From Lachnospiraceae bacterium (lineage in GTDB: Bacteria > Bacillota > Clostridia > Lachnospirales > Lachnospiraceae): a DNA stretch of 64,000 nucleotides. Below are positions 35,205 through 44,576 of the stretch, one piece after another. The DNA is taken from contig JAGACK010000044.1 of assembly GCA_017614155.1 (NCBI GenBank), positions 1 to 64,000 on the forward strand, given 5' to 3'. The position numbers and the translations under genes were made by a program. Each line of letters opens with the position of its first letter. Position 1 is the first letter of the stretch. Under the pieces are notes generated by a model that saw only the letters and a list, made by a program, of their open reading frames with translations, had not been told where the DNA came from and searched no databases.

Positions 35205-35840
35205 TCATTTTGCCGGATCTGCTTCCTCAGCAGGATTCATCCATTCGTTGAACTTCTTTTCAACTGCTTCATAAGTCCTCTTTGAAATGTCGGGAAGCTT
35301 CCCTCCCCAGGTCTTCTCTGCCTGCTCATATCCCTTTTTGAAGGCATCCAGCAGTTCCTGCGCTTTGCTTGAATCATTTCCTGCAAGAGCCTTTGCAAAA
35401 TCGACTATCCTGTCGGAAGTCTTTTCAACTCCCCAGAAACCATCCTCAGCTATATCTGCCTGGGCCTGAGCCTTTGTAGCGGGATCGACTTCAAACTGTC
35501 CGCTGGCCAGGAATTTCCACATGTTCTCATCGTCATCCGTTGCGATCGTGTATGCCTTGCCCTGTCCGAGCATCAGCTTTTCCACTATGGAACGAAGATT
35601 CTCGGTCTGACGGGCAACATCAGCCTTCATTTTTGCAATGATCTGTGTCCTGTCGGAATAGATCGCATCGGTTTTCCTGTCCTCAGCCGAGGAAGTCTCA
35701 TAAACCACACCCGTTCCATTCTCTGCAGCATTTTCTTTTACTTCTTTTGAATCTGTTTCTTTCTGTGTGCTTCCCTGCACAGCACTGTTCTGCATATACA
35801 GACTGGTATCGACAGAACCTAATCCATTAATAGTGCTCAT
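35205..35840 (-). CDS. conserved-looking protein of unknown function (DUF5610-like C-terminus)
   Basis: A 211-residue soluble protein beginning MSTINGLGSVDTSLYMQN. A polar low-complexity stretch (about 20-55) precedes a helical C-terminal region, EKTSDRIVDFAKALAGNDSSKAQELLDAFKKGYEQAEKTWGGKLP. That region recalls DUF5610, though I could not confirm it. AAGGAGG stands before the ATG. No signal peptide or membrane helix is present. The downstream side abuts the IS element, only 28 bases from its end. Confidence 0.7.
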   Translation of the reverse strand: MSTINGLGSVDTSLYMQNSAVQGSTQKETDSKEVKENAAENGTGVVYETSSAEDRKTDAIYSDRTQIIAKMKADVARQTENLRSIVEKLMLGQGKAYTIATDDDENMWKFLASGQFEVDPATKAQAQADIAEDGFWGVEKTSDRIVDFAKALAGNDSSKAQELLDAFKKGYEQAEKTWGGKLPDISKRTYEAVEKKFNEWMNPAEEADPAK

Positions 35841-35961
35841 ATCTTTTCCTCCTTGATAATGTGACTCCCTTTCCGGAGCCGTGGCCGGTCTTTCCGGCTG
35901 TTATACCGCTGCATGTATCCGTAAAAGATGCGTGAGATGCTTTTGACACTCATCTGTATCT

Positions 35962-35990
35962 ATTATATCGGATGATTCCGTAAAAATCTG
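35962..35990 (-). promoter_or_regulatory. possible promoter of the 211-aa gene
   Basis: A perfect TATAAT (35967-35962 on the minus strand) lies within CCGATATAATAG. The -35 position 17 bases upstream reads CAGATT, which is weak. The leader to the ATG would be about 115 bases and contains a CCGG-rich hairpin. Confidence 0.4.
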
Positions 35991-36021
35991 AACCTCTGCA
36001 GACATATTTATTTCAGACTGT

Positions 36022-37614
36022 TTATTTCAGGTATTCTGTAGCAGCCTTCTCTATGGGAAGCCCGGCGCTGTATCTTTCAAGAAAAGCATCAAATCCCTTC
36101 ACATCCTCGTCTACAGGGGCCATCAGTTCGCCCTTTGCATCCGCAAATACCCTCTTTGAAAGGAAATCCTCAAGGGTTTCGCCTTCCGCCTTTCTCCTCA
36201 TGTAATCAGCCAGTATGGCCATACCCCATGGTCCACCCTCTCCGGCGGTCTCCATTACCTCCACGGGTACTCCTAATGCCGCTGCCATGATCCTCTGACC
36301 CGAGCCCTTTGCATTGAACCACCCTCCGTGACCGGTAATCTTTTCAACACGGACATTCTCCTTTCTGATCAGAATGTTCATTCCGGTCTTCAAAGCACCA
36401 AGCGCGGTAAAAAGCGTCACTCTCATGAAATTAGCCAGAGTGAGCTTTGCATCGGGCATACGCGTCACGAGCGGCCTGCCCTCATCAAGATGGGTTATAT
36501 GCTCTCCCGACAGATAATTGTAGGCCAGAACTCCGCCGCCGTCACTCTCCCCTTCGAGAGCCTTTGCAAAAAGCTTTGAATAAAGCTGCTGCATATCTAT
36601 GTCGGCACCGGCCAGTTTTATCACTTCATCGAACAATCCGACCCAGGCATTCAGGTCAGATGTACAGTTGTTGCAGTGAGCCATGGCTACAGGCTTTCCT
36701 GTAGGTGTTGTCACTATATCAAGCTCGTCGTAGACATCTTTCAGATTGTTCTCAAGCACTACCATCGCAAAACATGAGGTTCCTGCCGATACATTTCCCG
36801 TACGGGGCGCCACGGCATTTGTTGCCGTCATTCCCGTTCCTGCATCACCCTCCGCAGGACAAAGAGGTATGCCTGACTGCAGCTTTCCGGATACATCAAG
36901 AAGCTTTGCTCCCTCTTCGGTCAGATTTCCTGCACTCTCTCCTGCAACAAGCACCTTTGGAAGGATATCCCTTATCTTCCACGGATAGCCCTTTGATGCT
37001 ATATCTTCATCAAAAAGCTTTATCATGTTCTCATCATAATCAAGAGTATCGGGATCTATGGGGAACATACCTGAAGCTTCCCCTATACCGACGGCTTTTA
37101 CCCCGGTAAGCTTCCAATGAACATAGCCTGCGAGAGTTGACAGGTATTTTATATCTTTCACATGATCCATCCCCTCAAGCGCGGACTGGTACAGATGTGC
37201 CACGCTCCACCTCTGGGGGATGTGGAATTTAAAGAGTTTCGTCAGCTTTTCGGAAGCCTCACCCGTTATGGTATTTCTCCAGGTCCTGAACGGTACCATG
37301 AGCTCATCCCGGTCGTTAAAAACCATGTATCCGTGCATCATGGCAGAAAAACCAATGGAACCCACCGTAGTCAGCTCCGTTCCGTATTTTTCCTTCACAT
37401 CAGAAGCAAGTCCTGCATAACAGTCCTGAAGCCCCTTCCAGATATCGTCCAGACTATAGGTCCAGACACCGTTTTCAAGCCGGTTTTCCCAGGAGTGTGC
37501 CCCGTTCGCTATGGGTCTGAAATCCTCATCCGTCAGCACCGCCTTGATCCTCGTAGATCCGAACTCTATGCCCAGAGCAGTTTTACCCTCCAAAATAGCC
37601 TGTTTTGCATCCAT
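36022..37614 (-). CDS. FGGY-family carbohydrate kinase (xylulokinase-like)
   Basis: A 530-residue sugar kinase. [20 protein letters not shown] is the N-terminal phosphate loop. [39 protein letters not shown] and [20 protein letters not shown] are family landmarks. MDAK at 37614 is preferred as start because AAAGGAG lies nine bases upstream; the frame extends to 37665 without a ribosome site. The substrate is probably a pentulose but cannot be fixed from sequence. It lies directly behind the SRP RNA gene with no sugar transporter nearby. Confidence 0.85.
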   Translation of the reverse strand: MDAKQAILEGKTALGIEFGSTRIKAVLTDEDFRPIANGAHSWENRLENGVWTYSLDDIWKGLQDCYAGLASDVKEKYGTELTTVGSIGFSAMMHGYMVFNDRDELMVPFRTWRNTITGEASEKLTKLFKFHIPQRWSVAHLYQSALEGMDHVKDIKYLSTLAGYVHWKLTGVKAVGIGEASGMFPIDPDTLDYDENMIKLFDEDIASKGYPWKIRDILPKVLVAGESAGNLTEEGAKLLDVSGKLQSGIPLCPAEGDAGTGMTATNAVAPRTGNVSAGTSCFAMVVLENNLKDVYDELDIVTTPTGKPVAMAHCNNCTSDLNAWVGLFDEVIKLAGADIDMQQLYSKLFAKALEGESDGGGVLAYNYLSGEHITHLDEGRPLVTRMPDAKLTLANFMRVTLFTALGALKTGMNILIRKENVRVEKITGHGGWFNAKGSGQRIMAAALGVPVEVMETAGEGGPWGMAILADYMRRKAEGETLEDFLSKRVFADAKGELMAPVDEDVKGFDAFLERYSAGLPIEKAATEYLK

Positions 37615-37654
37615 AGAATACCTTCTCCTTTCACCAATACCACCGATACAAACA

Positions 37655-37797
37655 CCGGCTGCCATACCTGACTCCTTCCCGGAACCCCCTCGTCACATGA
37701 AAGATCCCGCTTAGTGCTGCTTTGTTCCCAACCTGACACGGTTCACGGGTTTCCATTGCGAAGGACCGAAATATCAACGCCCGGCAGACAACCGGCT
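37655..37797 (-). ncRNA. ffs: signal recognition particle RNA (4.5S/SRP RNA)
   Basis: The minus strand contains the SRP helix 8 core CCGTGTCAGG-TTG-GGAA-CAA-AGCAGCAC, with a GGAA tetraloop and the conserved internal loops. Flanking ACCCG/GCGGG and further pairs extend the hairpin, and CTGCC near the 5' end can meet GGCAG near 37660. The RNA binds Ffh and targets membrane proteins. Ends are estimated from the promoter and the pairing. The place after tadA is the common Firmicute position. No clear terminator separates it from the kinase gene. Confidence 0.85.
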
Positions 37798-37804
37798 ATC
37801 CTTT

Positions 37805-37833
37805 ATTTTATTATCGCAGGGGATAATAGTCAA
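37805..37833 (-). promoter_or_regulatory. promoter of the SRP RNA gene
   Basis: On the minus strand TTGACT (37833-37828) is followed after exactly 17 bases by TAAAAT (37810-37805). The -35 box overlaps the tadA stop codon. The predicted start is at about 37798. Confidence 0.72.
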
Positions 37834-38291
37834 ACTCTTTCCCTGAGTTCCCTGAAAAATCTCTGCAGAAGTTCCCGGCAGTCTTTTTCCAGGACTCCCG
37901 ATGTACAATCCACCTGATGGTTCAGTTCCTTCACATCCAGAAGATTTATCACCGATCCGGCGGCTCCGGCTTTGTCGGAAGCACATGCAAATACGCATCT
38001 GTCGATCCTTGACTGCACTATGGCTCCGGCACACATCGGACACGGTTCCAGGGTTATATATATGGTGCAGCCTTCAAGTCTCCAGTCCCCAAGCTTTTTT
38101 GAAGCCTTTTTTATAGCCGTGATCTCTGCATGCGCAAGGCTTACCCTGTCGGTATTTCTCCTGTTGTAGCCCCTGCCTATTATCCTGCCTTCATATACGA
38201 TGACCGCGCCTATCGGCACCTCTCCCGCATCATAGGCTTTTTTTGCCTGTTTTAATGCTTCTTTCATGAAGCGTTCATCAGTCGATTCCAC
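37830..38291 (-). CDS. tadA: tRNA adenosine(34) deaminase
   Basis: A 153-residue zinc deaminase that converts A34 to inosine in tRNA-Arg. VSLAHAEITAIKKA holds the zinc His and catalytic Glu; LEPCPMCAGAIVQSRI holds the two zinc Cys. The GTG start 38291 overlaps the upstream gene by 14 bases and has GAGG nine bases before it; the next ATG has no ribosome site. Length is standard. Confidence 0.93.
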   Translation of the reverse strand: MESTDERFMKEALKQAKKAYDAGEVPIGAVIVYEGRIIGRGYNRRNTDRVSLAHAEITAIKKASKKLGDWRLEGCTIYITLEPCPMCAGAIVQSRIDRCVFACASDKAGAAGSVINLLDVKELNHQVDCTSGVLEKDCRELLQRFFRELRERV

Positions 38292-38973
38292 GAAGCCCCA
38301 CCTCTTTTATATAACCTGACAGGATATCCCTGAACTCTTCCATCTTTTCGTGCGAAACCGCCTTCAGGGTTTTATCGGGAACATCCCCGCTTTCCTCATA
38401 ATTCTGCAGATAAAGCCTGTCTGCTCCCTCAATCCACGCTCCGATACTGTGTACGGCTTTTTCATCAAAATACCCCTCCATCACCGTGCATCTGAACTCA
38501 TAATCAATACCGCTTTCCATGATAAGACGGACGCTTTTGTCAAGTCTTTCCGTATCAAGATCACTCAGACAGGTTATCTTCGGGTATCTTTCCTTGTCAG
38601 TCTTGATATCCATGGCGACCATGTCAAGAAGCCCTTCGCTTAAAAGGTCTTCGAGGATCTCCGGCCTGTATCCGTTCGTATCAAGCTTCACCGGATAACC
38701 GATCTGCCTTGCTTTTCTGACAAAATCCTTTAGGCCCGGATCAAGTGTGGGCTCTCCTCCGCTGATGCATATCCCCTGCAGGATCTTTTTTCTCTTTTCA
38801 AGAAAAGCAAACACCTCTTCTTCGCTGATAAGCGCCTCTTTCGACGGCTTTGTCGCCAGAGAATAATTCTGACAGAACCTGCACCGGAAGTTACAATTAC
38901 CCGCAAAGACCGTGCAAGCCGTTCTTCCCGGGTAATCAAGGAGCGTTGTTTTGTTCAGGCCGTATATCTTCAT
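38278..38973 (-). CDS. radical SAM activating enzyme (NrdG-like, anaerobic RNR activase type)
   Basis: A 231-residue radical SAM protein. CNFRCRFC near residue 32 is the CX3CX2C cluster motif. ISGGEPTLD binds SAM. KLDTNGYRPEILEDLL and MDIKTDKERY follow the pattern of NrdG2-type activases. Such enzymes install a glycyl radical on anaerobic ribonucleotide reductase, but no nrdD lies here, so another glycyl radical partner is possible. AAGG precedes ATG 38973. Confidence 0.83.
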   Translation of the reverse strand: MKIYGLNKTTLLDYPGRTACTVFAGNCNFRCRFCQNYSLATKPSKEALISEEEVFAFLEKRKKILQGICISGGEPTLDPGLKDFVRKARQIGYPVKLDTNGYRPEILEDLLSEGLLDMVAMDIKTDKERYPKITCLSDLDTERLDKSVRLIMESGIDYEFRCTVMEGYFDEKAVHSIGAWIEGADRLYLQNYEESGDVPDKTLKAVSHEKMEEFRDILSGYIKEVGLRGID

Positions 38974-38976
38974 TTT

Positions 38977-40122
38977 TTACCTTGAATTGATAAATCTCAT
39001 ATAATCCATTACCATGAGTGCCATCTTGAGAGTCAGCGCATCATCGAATTTCCTGATGTCAAGCCCTGTCATCTTCTCAAGCTTTTCGATCCTGTATACC
39101 AGGGTGTTCCTGTGGACGAAAAGCTGTCTGGAGGTCTCGGACACATTCAGGCTGTTCTCAAAAAACTTATTAACGGTGATAAGGGTCTCATCATCAAACT
39201 GTTTTGGTATCTTTTCGCCAAAGACCTCATGCAGAAAAATATCACACAGCGTCGGCTGAAGCTGATATACAAGTCTTCCTATGCCCAGGGAATTATAACC
39301 TACTACATCCCTTTCAGGATAAAATACCCTGCCGACTTCCAATGCCATCTTTGCTTCCTTGTAGGACTGGGACACCCGTCTGATATCCGACTCGACGGTC
39401 CCAAAGGATACCCTCGCCTTTACCATCAGCTCGGAATTCATGGTTGAGACCAGTGTCTTTGCAATGTCTGAAAGAGGATCGTTTCTTTCCCCGGTCTCTT
39501 CTCCTTCTTCTGTCTCCTTATCGGCCTCCCCGTTCACCGTGACTGCGGTATCCTCTCCCGGATCAACGGTCTTTACAAGGATCACATTCTTTTCATCGAT
39601 CGCCGTTACAAAATCATTCTCACTGTCGGCATAAAGAGATCTGATCAGCTCCAGTCCCGTGCTCCCTTTGTCAGGCTGTGGTTCTATGATGTAAACGACC
39701 CTGGTTACATCCGTGGGTATTCTGAGCTTCCTGGCCTGATTATAGATATCCACGCTCAGCATGTTGTCAAGCAGCAGATTCTGAAAGAAATTATTGCTGT
39801 CATATCTTTCCTTATAGGCGGTGACCAGCCCTTCAAGGCTGAGCACCGTCATCCTTCCGACCATGGCAGTATCTTCTGCTCCCTTTATCACAAGGATGAA
39901 CAGGGTCTCATCCTCATCCATGATCCTGAAAAGCTGATACTCTCCCATGACCTGGGAATCCGCAGGACTTGCATAAAAACTCCGTATGCTCTCCGGATCG
40001 AAATCAAATGATCCGCCGGCTGATGCCGCTGTCATCCCGCTCACCTCGAAAACGCCAATATCCGCTCCGGTGCACTCACTTATATCCTCTATGCATTTCC
40101 TGATCACCTGGTTGGTTATCAT
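38977..40122 (-). CDS. CdaR/PucR-type transcriptional regulator
   Basis: A 381-residue regulator. An N-terminal sugar-diacid-recognition-like region (about 1-130) contains IRKCIEDISECTGADIGVFEVSGMTAAS. A central GGDEF-like part follows. The C-terminal helix-turn-helix FENSLNVSETSRQLFVHRNTLVYRIEKLEKMTGLDIRKFDDALTLKMAL is the CdaR signature. ATG 40122 is chosen because GGAGG lies five bases upstream; the frame opens at GTG 40128. An acidic Glu/Thr-rich insert (about 205-225) is unusual. The target genes are unknown. Confidence 0.85.
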   Translation of the reverse strand: MITNQVIRKCIEDISECTGADIGVFEVSGMTAASAGGSFDFDPESIRSFYASPADSQVMGEYQLFRIMDEDETLFILVIKGAEDTAMVGRMTVLSLEGLVTAYKERYDSNNFFQNLLLDNMLSVDIYNQARKLRIPTDVTRVVYIIEPQPDKGSTGLELIRSLYADSENDFVTAIDEKNVILVKTVDPGEDTAVTVNGEADKETEEGEETGERNDPLSDIAKTLVSTMNSELMVKARVSFGTVESDIRRVSQSYKEAKMALEVGRVFYPERDVVGYNSLGIGRLVYQLQPTLCDIFLHEVFGEKIPKQFDDETLITVNKFFENSLNVSETSRQLFVHRNTLVYRIEKLEKMTGLDIRKFDDALTLKMALMVMDYMRFINSR

Positions 40123-40139
40123 CGCCACCTCCGTTTTTA

Positions 40140-40622
40140 TTATCTTAACATGATTTCCATGGGTGTATACAGTATACCGTCTTTTATCTGTTCCGGACCG
40201 GTATCCTTAAATCCCCTGCTGTGATAAAAATCCAGTCCCACCGGCGAGGCATTGACCGTGAGCTTCTCGTCTCCAAGCCCTGTCCGGCGGGATAATAAAT
40301 ACTCTATCATATATCCCAGCAGAGCCGTTGCTACTCCCCTTCTCTGAAATGTCCTGTCCACAAAGAGCAGGGACAGATGCGGACCGCTTCTTACGGCAGC
40401 AACTCCGATGATCCTCTCACCGAAAAATGCTGCGCATACAGGATATCCCCCATTCAGGAATACTCTGTAAAGAGTCTCGTCGTCAAGAAATCTTTTGAAG
40501 TTTTCCTGTCCTTCAATGCTGTAAAGATGACTTTCGCATTCAAGAAAGACGCTCCAGCACAAAGCCATAGCGTCCTCCCACTCGTTTCGTTCTATCATCC
40601 TGATAAAATAGTCACCGCTCAT
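40140..40622 (-). CDS. GNAT-family N-acetyltransferase
   Basis: A 160-residue protein with the GNAT layout. The acetyl-CoA loop is in LSLLFVDRTFQRRGVATALLGYMIEYLL (about 85-112), and ASPVGLDFYHSRGFKDTGPEQ is the typical C-terminal strand pattern. The substrate is unknown. Its ATG overlaps the DUF1002 gene stop by four bases. Confidence 0.85.
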   Translation of the reverse strand: MSGDYFIRMIERNEWEDAMALCWSVFLECESHLYSIEGQENFKRFLDDETLYRVFLNGGYPVCAAFFGERIIGVAAVRSGPHLSLLFVDRTFQRRGVATALLGYMIEYLLSRRTGLGDEKLTVNASPVGLDFYHSRGFKDTGPEQIKDGILYTPMEIMLR

Positions 40623-41647
40623 TTCTTTTTTCCGAAAATACCGGAGAAGAAGCCCTTTATACCATCAAATATCCCTGTAAAGGTATCCGACACCTTCTGT
40701 TTCACCCCGGCCATCACACCCTCGGCAGCCATCTTTGAAAGATCCTCTGCCGTGAGCTTGTCACCAAACTTCGAATAAACATCCGCAGCCTGATCAAGGA
40801 GTGTATTATAATCAAGGCCCAGCTTTTTTATCTTTACCATCAGATCCACTATCTGGTTTATCTCATCCTCGGAAAGCTCTATATTGCCGTCATAGTCCTT
40901 TACCGCCTGTCTGACTGCAGCCTCTATCTCTTCCCTGGTATCAAGCTTCTTTCCTGCTATCTCTGCTTTGATGAAGGCTATCATCGCCTCCACATCTTCC
41001 TTTGATGCCCCGTCGAGAGCCTCCTCAAGCTGACCTGTAGTCACAAGCTCATTTAAGGATGTATCCAGGGCCTGCTCGTTGACCTTTGTATCTGTCATAT
41101 CCGCGTATGCCTTGAGTGCCCCTATCAGAGCTGCCGTACCCGATATGGGTGAAGGACCCACAACCAGGATATCCGCATTTTCAACTCCCGCCGTCAGAAG
41201 GGCATTTTTGTACATTCCCTCGGTACAATATGTGATATTCTGTGTTGTCACATTTATCCCGTGTCCCGATTCAGCAGGTTTTACAAGAACTGATGAAAGG
41301 GACTTTTTTCCTATGACCGTCGGGTCTATATAAGCGTCAAGATACTGATGCTCTTCCGCATTTGTCACATAGACAACATTGTAGGAGCTTATATCCACCC
41401 CTCCCAGACCCATGAGAGTCAGAACTGATGCCAGCTGTTCAGGCGAAAGATCCGCCCCCAGGGCAAGATAGGGAACCGTTGACTGCGATGCTTTTGCCGG
41501 CTCCTGTGCAGCAGGCTCCGTCGTCTGCTGCTGTGTTTCTTCCTGGCCCGGAAATGTGATGACATGCGCAGCGTCATCTGCAAATGCCGGGATCACCGTG
41601 ACCATGCAAAGGATCACTGATAATAATACTGCTGATAATTTTTTCAT
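40619..41647 (-). CDS. secreted DUF1002-family protein
   Basis: A 342-residue protein with a clear signal peptide (KKLSAVLLSVILCMVTVIPAFADD, cleavage probably after AFA at about residue 23). The mature part carries YLALGADLSPEQLASVLTLMGL, VVYVTNAEEHQYLDAYI and GPSPISGTAALIGALKAY, which fit the DUF1002 family. Its function is not known. GGAGG lies four bases before the ATG. A short basic end follows a Phe/Gly-rich region (GIFDGIKGFFSGIFGKKK). Confidence 0.85.
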   Translation of the reverse strand: MKKLSAVLLSVILCMVTVIPAFADDAAHVITFPGQEETQQQTTEPAAQEPAKASQSTVPYLALGADLSPEQLASVLTLMGLGGVDISSYNVVYVTNAEEHQYLDAYIDPTVIGKKSLSSVLVKPAESGHGINVTTQNITYCTEGMYKNALLTAGVENADILVVGPSPISGTAALIGALKAYADMTDTKVNEQALDTSLNELVTTGQLEEALDGASKEDVEAMIAFIKAEIAGKKLDTREEIEAAVRQAVKDYDGNIELSEDEINQIVDLMVKIKKLGLDYNTLLDQAADVYSKFGDKLTAEDLSKMAAEGVMAGVKQKVSDTFTGIFDGIKGFFSGIFGKKK

Positions 41648-41665
41648 TTTTCCTCCCTTTTGAGT

Positions 41666-42586
41666 TTATGCAAACTCAAGAATAAACCCTATTATCCTGT
41701 CAAATATCTCATACCTCATGGCTTCATTGTGGATCTCGTGTCTGGCGCCCTCTACAAGCTCCATCCTGATATTTTCAATGCCCGCAGCCTTGTATTTTTC
41801 ATACATTCTTTTGACACCCTCTCCCATCTGACCGACAGGATCATCCTTTCCCGATATGATATACATCGGAAGGGATGAAGGCACGCTGCCCATGAGCTTT
41901 TTGTCAATACTGCGTATCGAAAACTCGGTCAGGGTCTGGTAGCCGTTTGCCGTAAACAGAAAGCCGCTCAGCGGATCGTTATCATAAGCCCTTACAACCT
42001 CAGGATTGTTGCATATCCAGGAATTCACGCTTTCTCCGCCTTTTACCGATTTTACGAACGAACTCAGTGTCAGATAAGCGCACAGCCTGCTCCTGTAATG
42101 CTCTCCCCTGATCTTTCCGACCAGTGTGGAGAGAATCCTGCCAAACTTCAGCTTGATCATGGGATCATCTCCGCCACCCTGAAGGATGACACCCTGTATC
42201 CCGGTCCCATATCTTTCAATATAATTCCTGGCGATATATGATCCCATGGAGTGTCCGAACAGAAACACCGGTATCCCGGGATTTTTTTCCTGAACCGTCT
42301 TTTTCAGCCTGTGGACATCCCGAACAACCACGGTTGCGGCGTCTCTTTCGCAGAAATATCCGAAATCATCGGGATCTTTGACAGATCTGCCGTGTCCCAA
42401 AAGATCGATCCCTGCTACCAGAATCCCCTTTGCCGCAAAATACGATGCCATCTCATCATATCTTCCCATGTGCTCACTCATGCCATGAACGAGAATAAGG
42501 ACTGCCCTGACTTCTCCCTTCGGTGTCCACTGATACGCTGCCAGCTTTGTTTTCATATCTCTGGAATCAATAGTGAATTCTTCCAT
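41666..42586 (-). CDS. alpha/beta hydrolase (monoacylglycerol lipase/lysophospholipase type)
   Basis: A 306-residue serine hydrolase. LILVHGMSEHMGRYDEMASYFAAKGILVAGIDLLGHGRS is the usual oxyanion region. The nucleophile elbow is FGHSMGSYI (about residues 103-111). The catalytic Asp is probably in ISGKDDPVG and the His in GARHEIHNE. All three appear intact. It likely cleaves lipid esters. It has no signal peptide. Confidence 0.88.
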   Translation of the reverse strand: MEEFTIDSRDMKTKLAAYQWTPKGEVRAVLILVHGMSEHMGRYDEMASYFAAKGILVAGIDLLGHGRSVKDPDDFGYFCERDAATVVVRDVHRLKKTVQEKNPGIPVFLFGHSMGSYIARNYIERYGTGIQGVILQGGGDDPMIKLKFGRILSTLVGKIRGEHYRSRLCAYLTLSSFVKSVKGGESVNSWICNNPEVVRAYDNDPLSGFLFTANGYQTLTEFSIRSIDKKLMGSVPSSLPMYIISGKDDPVGQMGEGVKRMYEKYKAAGIENIRMELVEGARHEIHNEAMRYEIFDRIIGFILEFA

Positions 42587-42662
42587 ATATGGTATTATCC
42601 TTCTAAATAAAACCTGCAGTTACATTCCTTTGCCGCGGGTTGCTGCAGTGCATAGGGTCCTG

Positions 42663-44246
42663 TTATTTTTTGGGATACAGTTCATCCACAACCTTCATGA
42701 CATCAGCCATCTTCCGTCTTTCAAAGAGTGTTTCCGGAGCATCCGTAACCTTTGTTCCCGAAACAAAAGCCCCTCTCCTGCAACAGTCGTCAAAGGCCGG
42801 TTCCTTTGTTCCAAGCTGTGTCAGTATCTTTTCGGATGTCTCGGGCAGGAAGCTTTTAAGCAATGCCGCTCCTATCGTGATACAGTCAAGGAGATTATAC
42901 AGGACCTTTGACAGCCTTTCTTTTTTTGCTTCATCCTTTGCCAAAACCCAGGGTTCCGTCTCATCTATGTATTTATTGCATCTCTTGAATATGCTCCAGA
43001 TCTCAGTCAGGCAGTCCGCCACATGCAGCGTGTCCATGAGATCCACTGCCCTGTCCTTTACAGCAAGGACAGTTCCATACAGATCTTCATCTACTGCTTC
43101 CTCTGCCCCGGTATCAGCAATTGTCCCTCCGAAATACTGGTTGCTCATGGATATGGTACGCTTTACCAGGTTCCCGAGCGTGTTTGCAAGGTCCGAATTG
43201 AACCTTTCAACAAATGTGTCCCAGGTAAAGACTCCGTCATTGTCAAAGGGCATCTCATGAACCATGAAATACCTTACAGCATCTACTCCGAACATATCGA
43301 CCAGTGTATCGGCATATATCGTATTTCCCTTTGATTTGCTCATCTTTCCGTCACCGACAAGAAGCCAGGGATGACCGAATATCTGCTTTGGGAGAGGCTC
43401 TCCCAGCGCCATCAGAAAGATGGGCCAGTAAATAGTATGAAACCGGATGATGTCCTTCCCTATCAGGTGCAGATCTGCAGGCCAGTATTTCTTATAAAGC
43501 TCCCCGTTTTCACCGTCAGCATCATAACCTATACCGGTTATATAGTTCGTAAGCGCATCAAGCCATACATATACCACATGTCCCGGGTCAAAGGTGACCG
43601 GTATGCCCCAGGTAAAAGAAGTCCTTGATACGCACAAATCCTGCAGGCCGGGTTTCAGGAAGTTATTCATCATCTCATTTTTTCTTGCCACAGGCTGGAT
43701 GAACTCCGGATGGCTTTCGATATGATCTATCAGCGCATCGGCATATTTGCTCATTTTGAAAAAATAAGCTTCCTCGCTTGCAGGAGCGACCTCCCTGCCG
43801 CAGTCAGGACATTTCCCATCTACCAGTTGGGCATTTGTCCAGAACGATTCACAGGGCGTACAATACATGCCCTCATACTCCCCCTTGTAGATATCTCCCT
43901 GATCATAAAGCTTTTTGAATATCTTCTGAACCTGCTTCTCATGCTCCTCATCGGTAGTCCTGATGAAGTGATCATAGGAAGTGTTCATCAGATCCCATAT
44001 CCTTTTTATCTCTTTGGCAGATCCGTCAACAAACTCTTTTGGCGTGACACCTGCCGCAGCGCTTTTTTCCTCGATCTTCTGTCCATGCTCATCCGTACCG
44101 GTCTGGAAATAAACCTCGTATCCCTCATGTCTCTTAAACCGGGCAATGCAGTCCGCCAGGACGATCTCATATGTATTTCCTATGTGCGGCTTTCCCGAAG
44201 CATAGGCTATGGCTGTTGTGATATAGTATCTTCCCTTATTGCTCAT
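42663..44246 (-). CDS. metG: methionyl-tRNA synthetase
   Basis: A 527-residue class I synthetase. KPHIGN (about 19-24) is the HIGH motif; GKMSKSKGN near residue 300 is KMSKS. A single zinc knuckle CTPCESFW...CPDCGRE lies at about 127-150. The anticodon-binding helical domain follows, but the C-terminal Trbp111-like dimerisation domain present in many bacterial forms (about 640-670 residues) is absent. The gene has its own promoter at 44287-44315. Confidence 0.94.
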   Translation of the reverse strand: MSNKGRYYITTAIAYASGKPHIGNTYEIVLADCIARFKRHEGYEVYFQTGTDEHGQKIEEKSAAAGVTPKEFVDGSAKEIKRIWDLMNTSYDHFIRTTDEEHEKQVQKIFKKLYDQGDIYKGEYEGMYCTPCESFWTNAQLVDGKCPDCGREVAPASEEAYFFKMSKYADALIDHIESHPEFIQPVARKNEMMNNFLKPGLQDLCVSRTSFTWGIPVTFDPGHVVYVWLDALTNYITGIGYDADGENGELYKKYWPADLHLIGKDIIRFHTIYWPIFLMALGEPLPKQIFGHPWLLVGDGKMSKSKGNTIYADTLVDMFGVDAVRYFMVHEMPFDNDGVFTWDTFVERFNSDLANTLGNLVKRTISMSNQYFGGTIADTGAEEAVDEDLYGTVLAVKDRAVDLMDTLHVADCLTEIWSIFKRCNKYIDETEPWVLAKDEAKKERLSKVLYNLLDCITIGAALLKSFLPETSEKILTQLGTKEPAFDDCCRRGAFVSGTKVTDAPETLFERRKMADVMKVVDELYPKK

Positions 44247-44286
44247 ATATTATGAATGCCTCCGTGATTATAGTTATTAAATGCAA

Positions 44287-44315
44287 ATTTTATCATAATT
44301 ACAGCCTTTTATCAA
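44287..44315 (-). promoter_or_regulatory. promoter of metG
   Basis: TTGATA (44315-44310, minus strand) and TAAAAT (44292-44287) are 17 bases apart. The leader to the metG ATG is about 35 bases. Palindrome B begins one base upstream of the -35 box. No T-box was seen. Confidence 0.7.
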
Positions 44316-44316
44316 T

Positions 44317-44491
44317 GAGGATGCATCTGCACTCTGCTCTCCGCTCAAACATGAGTTTCTTCAGGGACGCTCCCGCTCGCTACAAACGCAGCGGTACTAA
44401 CCTCGCAAAAAACGCTCGGAAGTACCGGCGTTTTCCGAACGCCCCTCAGAAATCTCATGTTTCGCTGCGAGCAGAGCGCAGATGCATCTCC
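44317..44491. repeat. nested palindromic element B
   Basis: Outer arms 44317-44366 and 44442-44491 are near-perfect reverse complements over about 50 bases, including GATGCATCTGC and CATGAG. An inner stem pairs AAACGCAGCGGTACT (44384-44398) with 44420-44434. GTTTTCCGAACGCC (44430-44443) nearly equals GTTTTCCGAACACC in element A (22431-22444), 13 of 14 bases. The element fills the gap between metG and the 139-aa gene. No reading frame in it looks real. Confidence 0.78.
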
Positions 44492-44506
44492 TGTCCAAGC
44501 CTGTCC

Positions 44507-44538
44507 AAAAAAATATCCCCCGGCTTGATGACCGGGGG
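44507..44538 (-). terminator. terminator of the 139-aa gene
   Basis: On the minus strand CCCCCGG pairs with CCGGGGG around an eight-base loop, followed by ATATTTTTTT. This is a canonical Rho-independent terminator about 40 bases after the stop codon at 44577. Confidence 0.8.
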
Positions 44539-44576
44539 AATTTCTTAAAAGGAAGGTTTATGAAAAAGAGAAAAAG

